Assembly: GCA_020403425.1 (NCBI GenBank)
Contig: JADBXR010000014.1
Location: 1-64,000, forward strand
Source of the DNA: Chitinophagaceae bacterium
GTDB lineage: Bacteria > Bacteroidota > Bacteroidia > Chitinophagales > Chitinophagaceae
Length of the DNA: 64,000 bases
Reading direction: 5' to 3'
The translations under genes were made by a program, and so were the position numbers. The stretch's first letter is position 1. Each line of letters opens with the position of its first letter. Below are positions 26,014 to 34,411 of the stretch, one piece after another. The notes under the pieces were generated by a model. It was not told where the DNA came from. It was given only the letters and a program-made list of their open reading frames with translations, and made no database searches.

Positions 26014-27687
26014 TCACTTGCGGATTTCAATTTTCCCATTATTCAATTCCAGTACCTTATCATATACAGACAGATCGGCATCCATGGCTGAAATGATGAT
26101 AACCGTACTGTTGATCTCCCTGCGCAGATAGGCAAGCAGGGTCGTTCTCTGTTGTGGACTCAGGTGTAGGAAAGGCTCTTCCAGCAGCAAGAGACGACTT
26201 TTACCCAGCAGTGCACGGGTAAGCAGTATATGCTGACGGGTGCTTTGCGGTAACCGTTTCCCCAGCGGGTCAAGAATGGTCTCCAAACCTTCTTTGTTGG
26301 ACTGAATGAAATCCACCAGACCAGTCCAGGATGCAAGCTCCAGGATCTCTTTTGCTCCGATGCTGGTATCGCCCATCGTGATATTGTCTAACAGGCTGCC
26401 AAGAAAGATATCCTGCTGATTCAGCAATACCCCCGTTTGTGAACGCAGAGAAGAAAGCTGGTAATTACCTATGGGGAGACCATCGATCAGCACTTTCCCT
26501 TCAAAATCCTGGTAGGCGCCGGTCAATAATCGGAGCAGACTCGATTTTCCGGAGCCCGACACACCTCTTACCAAAACCATTTCACCGGGATCGATCCGGA
26601 AGCTGGCTTTGTCCAAGACCTTATCTGTATTGGGATAAGCAAACACCACTTCGTCAAAATCGATCCTGACGCCTTTATCGTTATCAGGAAGCTCAATATG
26701 TCCTTCTTTTTCCGTCAACGCTTCTGTTACCAGATTCATTTTTTCAATGGAAGTGAAACTGTCGTAGAGCTTATCCAGGTTGTTGATCAGTTTTTCTACA
26801 GATGCGATGATGGAGATGATCACAATATCTGCAGCGATGAACTGGCCGATATTGATCTCCTGGTCTACCAGCAAGAGGGCTCCAACCAGCAGCATGGCGG
26901 CTGTGATCAGTGTCTTGAAACTGATAAAACTCCAGGCCTGCATAAGCAGTATCTTGAAATAACCCGTACGGGCGGCCAGGTAACCGCTTATCAATGCATC
27001 GGTCTTACGGATATGGATGGAACTGTTCCGGGCATACTTGAACGACTTGATCATCCTTGCCATTTCCTGCAACCAGGCAGCTACATGGTATTTATAATCA
27101 CTGGCTTCAAGCGAAGCGCTGAAACCACGCTGCGAGGTGAAGCGGAGAATGAGCAGGATACAGGTCAGCAGGATAGCACCAAAAGCGATGAATACCGGAT
27201 GGTAAAAAGAAAGCAACATCAGGCCCAATAAAATCTGAATCACAGAGGTCGGGATATCCAGTAATATCTTCTCGATACCTTTCTGCAGCGAAGGGATCTC
27301 GAAGAACCTATTGACCATTTCGGGCAAATGGTACTGATCCAGTTTTTCCACGTTCAGTCTCGGTAACCGGTCACTGAATTCCAGGGCATACCGCAGAAAG
27401 ATCTTCTGCTTCAGTTTCTCGATCAGTTGCAACTGCCTTACCTGCAAAAGCCCGCTCAGGAAGGTCCCGGCCACCACCAGGATGATCAATACCACTATGG
27501 AGGTGGACAGGGAACCTGCCATTACAAAGCTGATGATGGTCTGTATACCGAGCGGCAAAGACAACTGTACCAGACCGGCAAGGATAGCGAACACGTAAAT
27601 TGCACTGATGTCTTTTCTGTCAAGATTGAGCATCGACAGGAAATTGCGGAATACCTCACCGGCTGAACGGTATTGGGGTTTAGCCAT
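26014..27687 (-). CDS. ABC exporter (fused permease-ATPase) with degenerate ATPase motifs
   Basis: A 557-residue half-transporter with six membrane helices (about 25-310) and a nucleotide-binding domain (about 340-557). Walker A is intact (GVSGSGKSS, 375-383). The signature region reads RLPQSTRQHI instead of LSGGQ, Walker B ends LLLLEEP, and the switch-histidine position is alanine (IIISAMD). There is no N-terminal C39 peptidase domain. It heads the HlyD/TolC operon, so it probably powers type I-like export of an unknown substrate. The degenerate motifs suggest slow or partner-dependent ATP hydrolysis. Confidence 0.88.
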   Translation of the reverse strand: MAKPQYRSAGEVFRNFLSMLNLDRKDISAIYVFAILAGLVQLSLPLGIQTIISFVMAGSLSTSIVVLIILVVAGTFLSGLLQVRQLQLIEKLKQKIFLRYALEFSDRLPRLNVEKLDQYHLPEMVNRFFEIPSLQKGIEKILLDIPTSVIQILLGLMLLSFYHPVFIAFGAILLTCILLILRFTSQRGFSASLEASDYKYHVAAWLQEMARMIKSFKYARNSSIHIRKTDALISGYLAARTGYFKILLMQAWSFISFKTLITAAMLLVGALLLVDQEINIGQFIAADIVIISIIASVEKLINNLDKLYDSFTSIEKMNLVTEALTEKEGHIELPDNDKGVRIDFDEVVFAYPNTDKVLDKASFRIDPGEMVLVRGVSGSGKSSLLRLLTGAYQDFEGKVLIDGLPIGNYQLSSLRSQTGVLLNQQDIFLGSLLDNITMGDTSIGAKEILELASWTGLVDFIQSNKEGLETILDPLGKRLPQSTRQHILLTRALLGKSRLLLLEEPFLHLSPQQRTTLLAYLRREINSTVIIISAMDADLSVYDKVLELNNGKIEIRK

Positions 27688-27786
27688 AATAGAACTGTTT
27701 TCCTATTTGCCGTTTTGAGAAAAAGGCTGCCTAATACAACACTTGGTTTGAAGAATTGTTTGTTTCGGGCAAAAAAAATTAAACAT

Positions 27787-28056
27787 TTATTGTGTCAGAG
27801 GCGCGGCCAGGCTCAGTTCCACGTGGGCGTGAATATCCACCATCTCTTTGCCGCTTTCCCGGATCCGCTTCAGGATACTGCGAAGCGTATCCTGAAGCGC
27901 TACGATCCGTTTCTCTGCATGCTGGATATTCTCTTCAGAAAGGTATTGCATGTGGATCTTGCGTTGATGGTAGTCGATCTTCACCTGAAAGATATCGGTC
28001 AGTATCTGTTCCGCATCTTTGGCAGGAAAGCGACCGCTGATTAATTCCAATTCCAT
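27787..28056 (-). CDS. Small conserved hypothetical protein (89 aa)
   Basis: An 89-residue hydrophilic protein, MELELISGRFPAKDAEQIL onward, with a predicted long helix (EENIQHAEKRIVALQDTLRS). No signal peptide or recognised domain. It lies between icd (48 bp upstream) and the ABC exporter operon (99 bp downstream), all on the minus strand. ATG at 28056 is used. Role unknown; I recall similar small proteins in other Bacteroidota, but I cannot name a family. Confidence 0.65.
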   Translation of the reverse strand: MELELISGRFPAKDAEQILTDIFQVKIDYHQRKIHMQYLSEENIQHAEKRIVALQDTLRSILKRIRESGKEMVDIHAHVELSLAAPLTQ

Positions 28057-28104
28057 ACTGTTGTATTTTAAAAATTTATGAATCGGGCCGGTCTGCACAG
28101 GGTC

Positions 28105-29556
28105 CTATTGTCCCTGCGCAGCGGTATATCCTGCCACTCCGTCGAATGTGTACAGGTTTTCTGTTTTGATGATCTCCAGTCCATGAGCATTGACTGCCTG
28201 CATGGCTACGATCACATCTGCATAACTGACCGGTTCACCGTTGCTGTTCTTAAAGCGGCAGCGCCAATGATCGGTGCAGAATGTTTCCGGGAATCCTTCG
28301 GGCCAAACTTTTGTGCCCCGGTTGGTGATCATGGACAATACCAGCTTTCCTGCTACGGCTTTGTTCAGTTCAGATGCCAACAGATTGGCATCGCGCTTGC
28401 GGAAATGAAGAAAGATATCAACGCCCACCAGTTCCTTTTTAGCGGGCGGCTTGGGGGTATACCTGATCTTGAATCCGGTTGCCTCGCGTGTAAAAGCAAC
28501 AGGACGCAGGCTGGTTGGGCGCTGTCCCAGTCTTGCGATGACCGCATCAGCAAATTCGCGGGTGCCCATCTTCTGTTTCGATACAGACTCGGTATATATA
28601 TCCGCCGTATGAATGCCGTCCTCCAGTGTTTTCAGCCAGGCATTCTGTATCGTTTCCGCTACCTGCTGCTGGCCAATATGCACCAACATCTGGATGGCGC
28701 CGAGTAATAGGCCGGAAGGATTTGCCTGGTTCATTCCCGCCAGACGAGGGGCCGAACCGTGTATGGCTTCGAACATCGCAAAATCCTCACCAATGTTGGC
28801 GCTACCAGCCAAACCTACTGAGCCTGTGATCTGTGCGGCCACATCACTCAGGATATCCCCATAAAGATTGGGCATTACGATCACATCAAAATTTTCAGGA
28901 GTGTCCGCCAGTTTGGCCGCACCGATATCCACTATCCAATGTTCCTTTTCTATTTCCGGATACTCCTGCCCGATCTCCAGAAAGATCTTATGAAAAAGGC
29001 CATCGGTCATTTTCATGATATTGTCCTTGCTGAAGCAGGTCACTTTTTTCCGGTTATACGCTTTAGCATATTCGAACGCATAACGGATGATCTTTTCTGT
29101 ACCCGGCCGGGAGATCAGTTTCAGACACTGCACCACTTCATCCGTTTGCTGGTGTTCGATACCTGCGTACAGATCTTCCTCGTTCTCGCGTATGATGACC
29201 ACATCCATCTTGGGGTGTTTGGTTTTGACAAACGGATCATAGGAAACACAGGGCCGGATATTGGCGAACAGACCCAGCACTTTTCGTGTGGTCACATTCA
29301 GGCTTTTGAACCCTCCTCCCTGTGGCGTGGTAATGGGTGCTTTCAGGAATACCCTGGTCCTGCGCAGTGATTCCCAGGCCTGGGGCTGGATACCCGCCGA
29401 ATTACCTTGCAGGTACACTTTTTCCCCGATCTCGATTTCTTCGATATCCAATTGGGCGCCGGCAGCCTCGAGTATACGCAGCGTGGCGTCCATGATCTCC
29501 GGGCCGATCCCATCGCCTCTGGCAATGGTGATGGCAGTTTTCTGGTCTGTTTTCAT
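28105..29556 (-). CDS. icd: NADP-dependent isocitrate dehydrogenase, long (C-terminal extended) type
   Basis: A 483-residue TCA-cycle enzyme converting isocitrate to 2-oxoglutarate. The dehydrogenase core (about 1-340) has ARGDGIGPEIM at the N-terminus, substrate-site arginines near NIRPC, VIIRENEEDLYAG, the metal-binding NLYGDILSD and FEAIHGSAP. The extra C-terminal domain (about 370-483) resembles the Thermus-type enzyme of about 496 residues rather than the E. coli form. It is divergent from a LysR regulator, which may control it. Confidence 0.93.
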   Translation of the reverse strand: MKTDQKTAITIARGDGIGPEIMDATLRILEAAGAQLDIEEIEIGEKVYLQGNSAGIQPQAWESLRRTRVFLKAPITTPQGGGFKSLNVTTRKVLGLFANIRPCVSYDPFVKTKHPKMDVVIIRENEEDLYAGIEHQQTDEVVQCLKLISRPGTEKIIRYAFEYAKAYNRKKVTCFSKDNIMKMTDGLFHKIFLEIGQEYPEIEKEHWIVDIGAAKLADTPENFDVIVMPNLYGDILSDVAAQITGSVGLAGSANIGEDFAMFEAIHGSAPRLAGMNQANPSGLLLGAIQMLVHIGQQQVAETIQNAWLKTLEDGIHTADIYTESVSKQKMGTREFADAVIARLGQRPTSLRPVAFTREATGFKIRYTPKPPAKKELVGVDIFLHFRKRDANLLASELNKAVAGKLVLSMITNRGTKVWPEGFPETFCTDHWRCRFKNSNGEPVSYADVIVAMQAVNAHGLEIIKTENLYTFDGVAGYTAAQGQ

Positions 29557-29626
29557 GCCACAAAATTGCGGGTGCCATTTTATATTCTTTTATTTATATT
29601 TACTATAATAATCATAAACATTATTT
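29557..29626. promoter_or_regulatory. AT-rich divergent control region of icd and the LysR gene
   Basis: A 70-bp spacer made largely of A and T. The inverted repeat ATAAT-N7-ATTAT (29608-29624) fits the loose T-N11-A symmetry of LysR boxes. The region must hold both promoters. Confidence 0.5.
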
Positions 29627-30553
29627 ATGAATTACACCCTGCATCAATTGCGTGTCTTTTCGGTGATCGCAGAGAAACAGAGCATCACCAAGGCCGCCGA
29701 AGAACTGAACATGACGCAACCGGCGGCTTCCATACAGCTAAAGAAATTACAGGATCAGTTCGATATCCCCCTGACCGAGACCATCGGTCGCAGGATCTTC
29801 ATCACCGATTTCGGAATGGAACTGTACCGTATCGCACAACGTGTACTTTCAGAGATAGAGAGCATCCACTATCAATCGCAGAGTTATCAGGGGATCCTTT
29901 CCGGAAAACTGCGCATATCCATAGTGTCTACCGGCAAATACGTGATGCCGTACTTTTTACGTGATTTCCTGAAAGCCAATCCGGGGATCGAGCTGGAGAT
30001 GGATGTGACCAATAAGAGAAGGGTCATCAGCAGTCTGGAACAGAATGAAGTGGATTTCTCGCTGGTATCCGTGGTACCGGCCCATATCGCCATTCAAGAA
30101 GAGATCCTGATGCAGAACAAACTGTACCTGTTCGGACCCGGCAAGGATGTCATCGACACCAAAGGCAAGAAGGATGCGGAACTGTTTAAGCAGCTCCCTC
30201 TTATTTTCCGGGAAGAGGGATCGGGTACCCGTTTTGCCATGCAGCAATATTTTCACCAGGCGCATATCAGGCCCAAGATCAGTCTATCCCTTACTTCTAC
30301 CGAAGCAGTGAAGCAGGCGGTGGTAGCGGGATTGGGCTACTCCGTCCTATCCATCCTCAGCCTGAAGAACGAACTGAAACAAAAGGAAGTGAAAGTGATT
30401 CCTGTCAAAGGATTCCCGCTGCATTCGCAATGGCGGATGATCTGGCTCCAGAAAAAGCAGCTTTCTGCTGTAGCGCACGCCTACCTTCAGTACCTGCAAA
30501 AAAACAAGACCAGCATCATCAAACAACATTTTTCCTGGACAGCAGCGTATTGA
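29627..30553 (+). CDS. LysR family transcriptional regulator
   Basis: A 308-residue LysR regulator: an HTH domain (residues 1-60, LHQLRVFSVIAEKQSITKAA and TQPAASIQLKKL) and a periplasmic-binding-like effector domain (about 90-295) with the motif GSGTRFAMQQYF. The overall pattern resembles the CysL/CbbR-like group. It is divergent from icd across 70 bp, so icd is a plausible target. It ends 5 bp from the convergent CusB-like gene. Effector unknown. Confidence 0.92.
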   Translation: MNYTLHQLRVFSVIAEKQSITKAAEELNMTQPAASIQLKKLQDQFDIPLTETIGRRIFITDFGMELYRIAQRVLSEIESIHYQSQSYQGILSGKLRISIVSTGKYVMPYFLRDFLKANPGIELEMDVTNKRRVISSLEQNEVDFSLVSVVPAHIAIQEEILMQNKLYLFGPGKDVIDTKGKKDAELFKQLPLIFREEGSGTRFAMQQYFHQAHIRPKISLSLTSTEAVKQAVVAGLGYSVLSILSLKNELKQKEVKVIPVKGFPLHSQWRMIWLQKKQLSAVAHAYLQYLQKNKTSIIKQHFSWTAAY

Positions 30554-30558
30554 ACAGG

Positions 30559-31767
30559 TTACATCTTACTCATATCATGTCCTGCCATTGGGTTGGCACC
30601 TTTCTGAAAGATATATTCACTCTGCAGCAGGTAAGCACCGGATACGACCACCACATCGCCGGAACGTAAACCCGACCTGATCTCTATCCTGTCATCGGTC
30701 TCCAGTCCGGTTTCGACCATCAGTGTCTTGAATGTCTTTTTACCCGTACGCACCCATACTGTAGCGCCATTCCCATCACGGATCACTGCATCGATCGGTA
30801 AGGTAAGCGTTTTGCGTGGTGCACTTTTTAACAACACATACGCAGACATACCGGGTTTCAACTGATTACCCGAATTGGGGATCGCCACCCGTATCAGGTT
30901 GATCCGGGTATCCGGGTTAATCTCAGGATTGACAAAGCCGATAGTGCCCCTGATCTCGAGCCCGTCAAAATCAGGAAACTGAACGGTGGCAATACTGTTT
31001 CTGTTGATATCGGCCATCTGTGAAGTGTATACCTGCGCCTCTGCCCACAGGCTGGAGAGATCGGCCAGTTTTACCAGTACGCCACCCTCCATCACATAAT
31101 CACCCTCCCTTGTTTCCAGGCTGGTGATGGTACCGGATACCGGACTGTAGAAAGTTGTGGTAGTGCTGGCTTTTTTCTGTTGTGTCAGTTCCTGCACCTG
31201 TTTATCAGACATGCCCCATAACAACAGCTTGTTCCTCGCACTCTGTAGCAGCTGATCAAAATTCATCATGGTTTCGTTGACGAACACTTTTTTCCTTTCA
31301 AGTGCGAGCAGGTATTCCTGTTTGGCATTATTCAGCTCCTCGCTGTACAACTCATACAAAGGCGCGCCCTTTTTAACAAAATCGCCCACATTCTTATAAT
31401 ACAGTTTCTCCACCCTGCCCATTACCCTTGCGCTCACCGAAGAGGCTTTCATCTGGTCAAAGTTCAGTGTGGCGGTAAGCACCAGTTTGTCGCCGATGGT
31501 TCCGTTGCGGATGGTATCGGCATGAATATTCCCCAGCTGAACCTGCTGTTCACTTAGTTCTATTTCATCGTGGCTGTTACCATTTTTCTTTTTGACAGGT
31601 GTCAGGTCCATTTTACAGATCGGGCATTTTCCTGGTTTGTGTTCCTTCACCTGAGGATCCATGGAGCAGGTGTAATAGGTATCGGACGCTGCTGTGACGG
31701 ATGCTGTCTTGTTCTTACAGCCCAGGACCGCCACCAACAGGAAAATTATAAGGAATGATATACGCAT
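30559..31767 (-). CDS. CusB-like RND adaptor lipoprotein with one heavy-metal-binding domain
   Basis: A 402-residue periplasmic adaptor. A lipobox (VAVLGC, Cys17) is followed by a CPM-type metal-binding domain (about 31-57: YYTCSMDPQ...CPICKMDL). The adaptor core begins near residue 70 with lipoyl halves around GRVEKLYYKNVGDFVKKG and SPVSGTITS, and a beta barrel follows. It is the last gene of the copper/silver efflux operon, 2 bp after the first adaptor's stop codon. The C-terminus is Met/His-rich (NPMAGHDMSKM), fitting Cu+/Ag+ binding. Two non-identical adaptors in one operon is notable. Confidence 0.9.
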   Translation of the reverse strand: MRISFLIIFLLVAVLGCKNKTASVTAASDTYYTCSMDPQVKEHKPGKCPICKMDLTPVKKKNGNSHDEIELSEQQVQLGNIHADTIRNGTIGDKLVLTATLNFDQMKASSVSARVMGRVEKLYYKNVGDFVKKGAPLYELYSEELNNAKQEYLLALERKKVFVNETMMNFDQLLQSARNKLLLWGMSDKQVQELTQQKKASTTTTFYSPVSGTITSLETREGDYVMEGGVLVKLADLSSLWAEAQVYTSQMADINRNSIATVQFPDFDGLEIRGTIGFVNPEINPDTRINLIRVAIPNSGNQLKPGMSAYVLLKSAPRKTLTLPIDAVIRDGNGATVWVRTGKKTFKTLMVETGLETDDRIEIRSGLRSGDVVVVSGAYLLQSEYIFQKGANPMAGHDMSKM

Positions 31768-31769
31768 AT

Positions 31770-33161
31770 TCAGTTTTTTACTTTGATAAAGCTTTCGCTA
31801 TCCATTAAATATTGTGCATTGGCTGCCACAGAGTCCTGCACTCCGAGCCCATTCAACACCTGTATGTGTTCCTTATGCATGATACCGGTGCTGATCCTGT
31901 GCGCCTTGAAACCTCCTTTCACTTTTTCAAATACCACTTTGTCGAGCCCCAGAGAAAGGACCGCTTCTTTGGGCAGCCAGTATGCCTGGCGGGTGTTCCC
32001 GTATATGGTGGCGCTTACCTGGCTGCCGATCGGTATTCTGAGATCGCCGTTATTGAAATACACTCGGGCGGTCAGTGTTTTGCTGTCTTTCCGGTAAAAG
32101 GGTTCCACATAATCCAGCGAGGCCTGGAAATTTTTTCCGGGTAAGGTTTCCGGTACAATGGTCACTTTACTGCCGACCCTTACCAATGCCTGGTTCTCAC
32201 CGTAAATGTTCAATACTGCCCAGGCCCTTGCAGGATCGTAAACCGTGAATACTGATTTGCCTTTCTGCACATACATGCCCTCTTTCAAAGAAAGCTCTTC
32301 GGTAATTAGTGAAATATCTTTCATCGCACCCGTTTCCCTTTCTTTACTCATCGCACCCGTATTGGTAGATTCATGTATATGCCCGTTGTAATTACTGTAT
32401 ACCGTAACCGTCATCAAGGGTTTTTCTTCGCGGATCAGTTTTTCCAATTGAGCAGCATCCATCCCCAGTAACAATAGTTTTTCTTTGGCGGCTTCAATGA
32501 TGTTCCTGTTTCCCGGATCGTTCCTGAGCAGGAACAGCAAGTTCTGTTGCGCGGTAAGCAATTCGGGACTATACACTTCCATGATCTTCTCTCCCTTTCT
32601 GATCCTCTGGTAACGGTAACGCACATAGAGCTTTTCTATGCGTCCCGAAACCCTTGCTGAGATCGTACCTGCCATTCTTGTATCGTATGTGATCGTACCC
32701 AGCGCCCTGATCTCTATCTGCTCCTGCTTCTGTTGCATCACTGTTACGGGCAAAGAAGAAACCACAAACTCATTGGTGGGTTTCAGCAAAGCATCCAGCT
32801 CTATAGGTTCCTGTTGGTTGCCGCCGATCTCTTTTTTTACCAGATCCATACCGCATACAGGACAGGATCCCGGTTTATCGGACCTCACATCAGGATGCAT
32901 GGGACAGGTGTAAACCGCCCCCGTATTAGTATCGTGATGATGCTGTTCTGGTTTTCCGGTCTCCATTTTAACCAGGTCCATGCCGCATTTAGGGCAGGTG
33001 CCGGGTTTATCGCTGAAAACAGAATCCTGTGGCATGGGGCAGGTATACATCGGTTGGCTTTCTGCCGGATGCACATGTTCAGTTGCAGCGGTTTTCTCTT
33101 TTCGATCCTGACAGGCCGCAACAGCCAGCAGTACCAATGATAGGATCAATAGTCGTTTCAT
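31770..33161 (-). CDS. CusB-like RND adaptor lipoprotein with two heavy-metal-binding domains
   Basis: A 463-residue adaptor with lipobox AVAAC (Cys17). Two metal-binding domains (about 39-65 and 84-110) each carry CPM...CxxCGMDL, separated by a His-rich linker (EQHHHD). The adaptor core follows (RVSGRIEKLYVRY, then a beta barrel and membrane-proximal domain). The start overlaps the CusC stop by 4 bp (ATGA), implying translational coupling. It links the RND pump to the TolC-like channel and may accept metal from periplasmic chaperones. Confidence 0.92.
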   Translation of the reverse strand: MKRLLILSLVLLAVAACQDRKEKTAATEHVHPAESQPMYTCPMPQDSVFSDKPGTCPKCGMDLVKMETGKPEQHHHDTNTGAVYTCPMHPDVRSDKPGSCPVCGMDLVKKEIGGNQQEPIELDALLKPTNEFVVSSLPVTVMQQKQEQIEIRALGTITYDTRMAGTISARVSGRIEKLYVRYRYQRIRKGEKIMEVYSPELLTAQQNLLFLLRNDPGNRNIIEAAKEKLLLLGMDAAQLEKLIREEKPLMTVTVYSNYNGHIHESTNTGAMSKERETGAMKDISLITEELSLKEGMYVQKGKSVFTVYDPARAWAVLNIYGENQALVRVGSKVTIVPETLPGKNFQASLDYVEPFYRKDSKTLTARVYFNNGDLRIPIGSQVSATIYGNTRQAYWLPKEAVLSLGLDKVVFEKVKGGFKAHRISTGIMHKEHIQVLNGLGVQDSVAANAQYLMDSESFIKVKN

Positions 33162-34411
33162 TTGTTTTCAATTATTCTTTCCAGTGATACCTGTGTCCTG
33201 AGCGCCTGGTTCAACAGTTCGGTGTATTCAAGCTGGCTCATATACAAGGCCTCCCAAGCGTCGTACAACATGAACAGTTCTTCGGTGTTCTGTTCATAGG
33301 CCAACTGCATGGTTGAAAAATTTTTCTGTAAGGCAGGTAAGATGTTCGTCTCGTAAAGTTTCAGTTGTTTGGTTTTCAGCATCAGTTCATTGCGCATACC
33401 ATATGCCATACCGCTGTATTCATTCACCATCATCTCTTTCTGCGACTGCAAGGCACTTGCCTTCCATTTCAGACTTTCAATGTTGGCCTTATTCATTTTT
33501 GATGACCAGTTCGTCAGCGGCAGCTTCATCATACCCATCAATGAGTACTGCATGGGCAGACCGCCAAAACCAAACATGTGTTCATACCGTATCCCGAACT
33601 GGGGGCGCAGGCTTTGTTTTTCGGTCTCCTGTTTCAGGTAGGTCAGATCAATATCCCGGTCGATCGCCTTCAGATCGCTGCGGTTTCGATAGAACAGGGT
33701 GCTGTCGAAGACCATATCATCATACCCATTGATCCGGTAATTGGTATCAATGGACAGGTCAGCCATGGCTTTGCGTCCCATCAGTGTGTTCAGTCGGATC
33801 CTTTTTTCGGTGATCTCACTCTCATACATGAGTTGCATGTTCTTGATATTGCCCAGCGCCGCCTTGGCCTTATAATAGGCACTTATCTTTTCCATCCCGT
33901 TGCGGTAACGGATCTCCGCATTTTTGATCATGAAATTCAAAAGCTTCTCATTCTGACCCAGGATATTCAGTTTTTTTTCAAGGATGATCCACTCGTAGTA
34001 GAACTGTTTGGCATCATTCACCAGTTCGTTCAGAGTTGCGTTCTTTTTTTCTTTCTCTACCGACGACATGGTCTGCATGTATGCCGCATCTGCCTGTTGC
34101 TTTTTTTTGTTCGGGATCATCTGCTGGCCGCCCAACATATACTGGCCCATCCCATTTCCCATATCTGATTTTTTCCAGTAGGACGGATTATAAGGAACCA
34201 TCCACAGGCCGGTGGAGAATTCCGGCGGCATCCAGCTTTTGGCTCCTTTGACGGCTTCATCCATGGAACGGATCTCCTGGTTGTACATTTTAACCACAGG
34301 ATGCGAAACGGTGATACTGTCAATGACAGCAGCCAGCTTCAGGGTCTGCGCCCGGCCGGTACCAACCAACAGCAGCGCAAACAATACGAGGTATGTTTTA
34401 TTCTGTAACAT
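33158..34411 (-). CDS. CusC-like TolC family outer-membrane protein
   Basis: A 417-residue outer-membrane efflux protein with a signal peptide (about 1-21, ending GRAQ) and two long alpha-helical hairpin repeats. Methionine is unusually frequent, as in MGNGMGQYMLGGQQM and YSLMGMMKL, which fits copper or silver handling. It overlaps the upstream pump gene by 14 bp and the downstream adaptor gene by 4 bp. It should form the exit duct of the CusCBA-like complex. Confidence 0.9.
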   Translation of the reverse strand: MLQNKTYLVLFALLLVGTGRAQTLKLAAVIDSITVSHPVVKMYNQEIRSMDEAVKGAKSWMPPEFSTGLWMVPYNPSYWKKSDMGNGMGQYMLGGQQMIPNKKKQQADAAYMQTMSSVEKEKKNATLNELVNDAKQFYYEWIILEKKLNILGQNEKLLNFMIKNAEIRYRNGMEKISAYYKAKAALGNIKNMQLMYESEITEKRIRLNTLMGRKAMADLSIDTNYRINGYDDMVFDSTLFYRNRSDLKAIDRDIDLTYLKQETEKQSLRPQFGIRYEHMFGFGGLPMQYSLMGMMKLPLTNWSSKMNKANIESLKWKASALQSQKEMMVNEYSGMAYGMRNELMLKTKQLKLYETNILPALQKNFSTMQLAYEQNTEELFMLYDAWEALYMSQLEYTELLNQALRTQVSLERIIENK

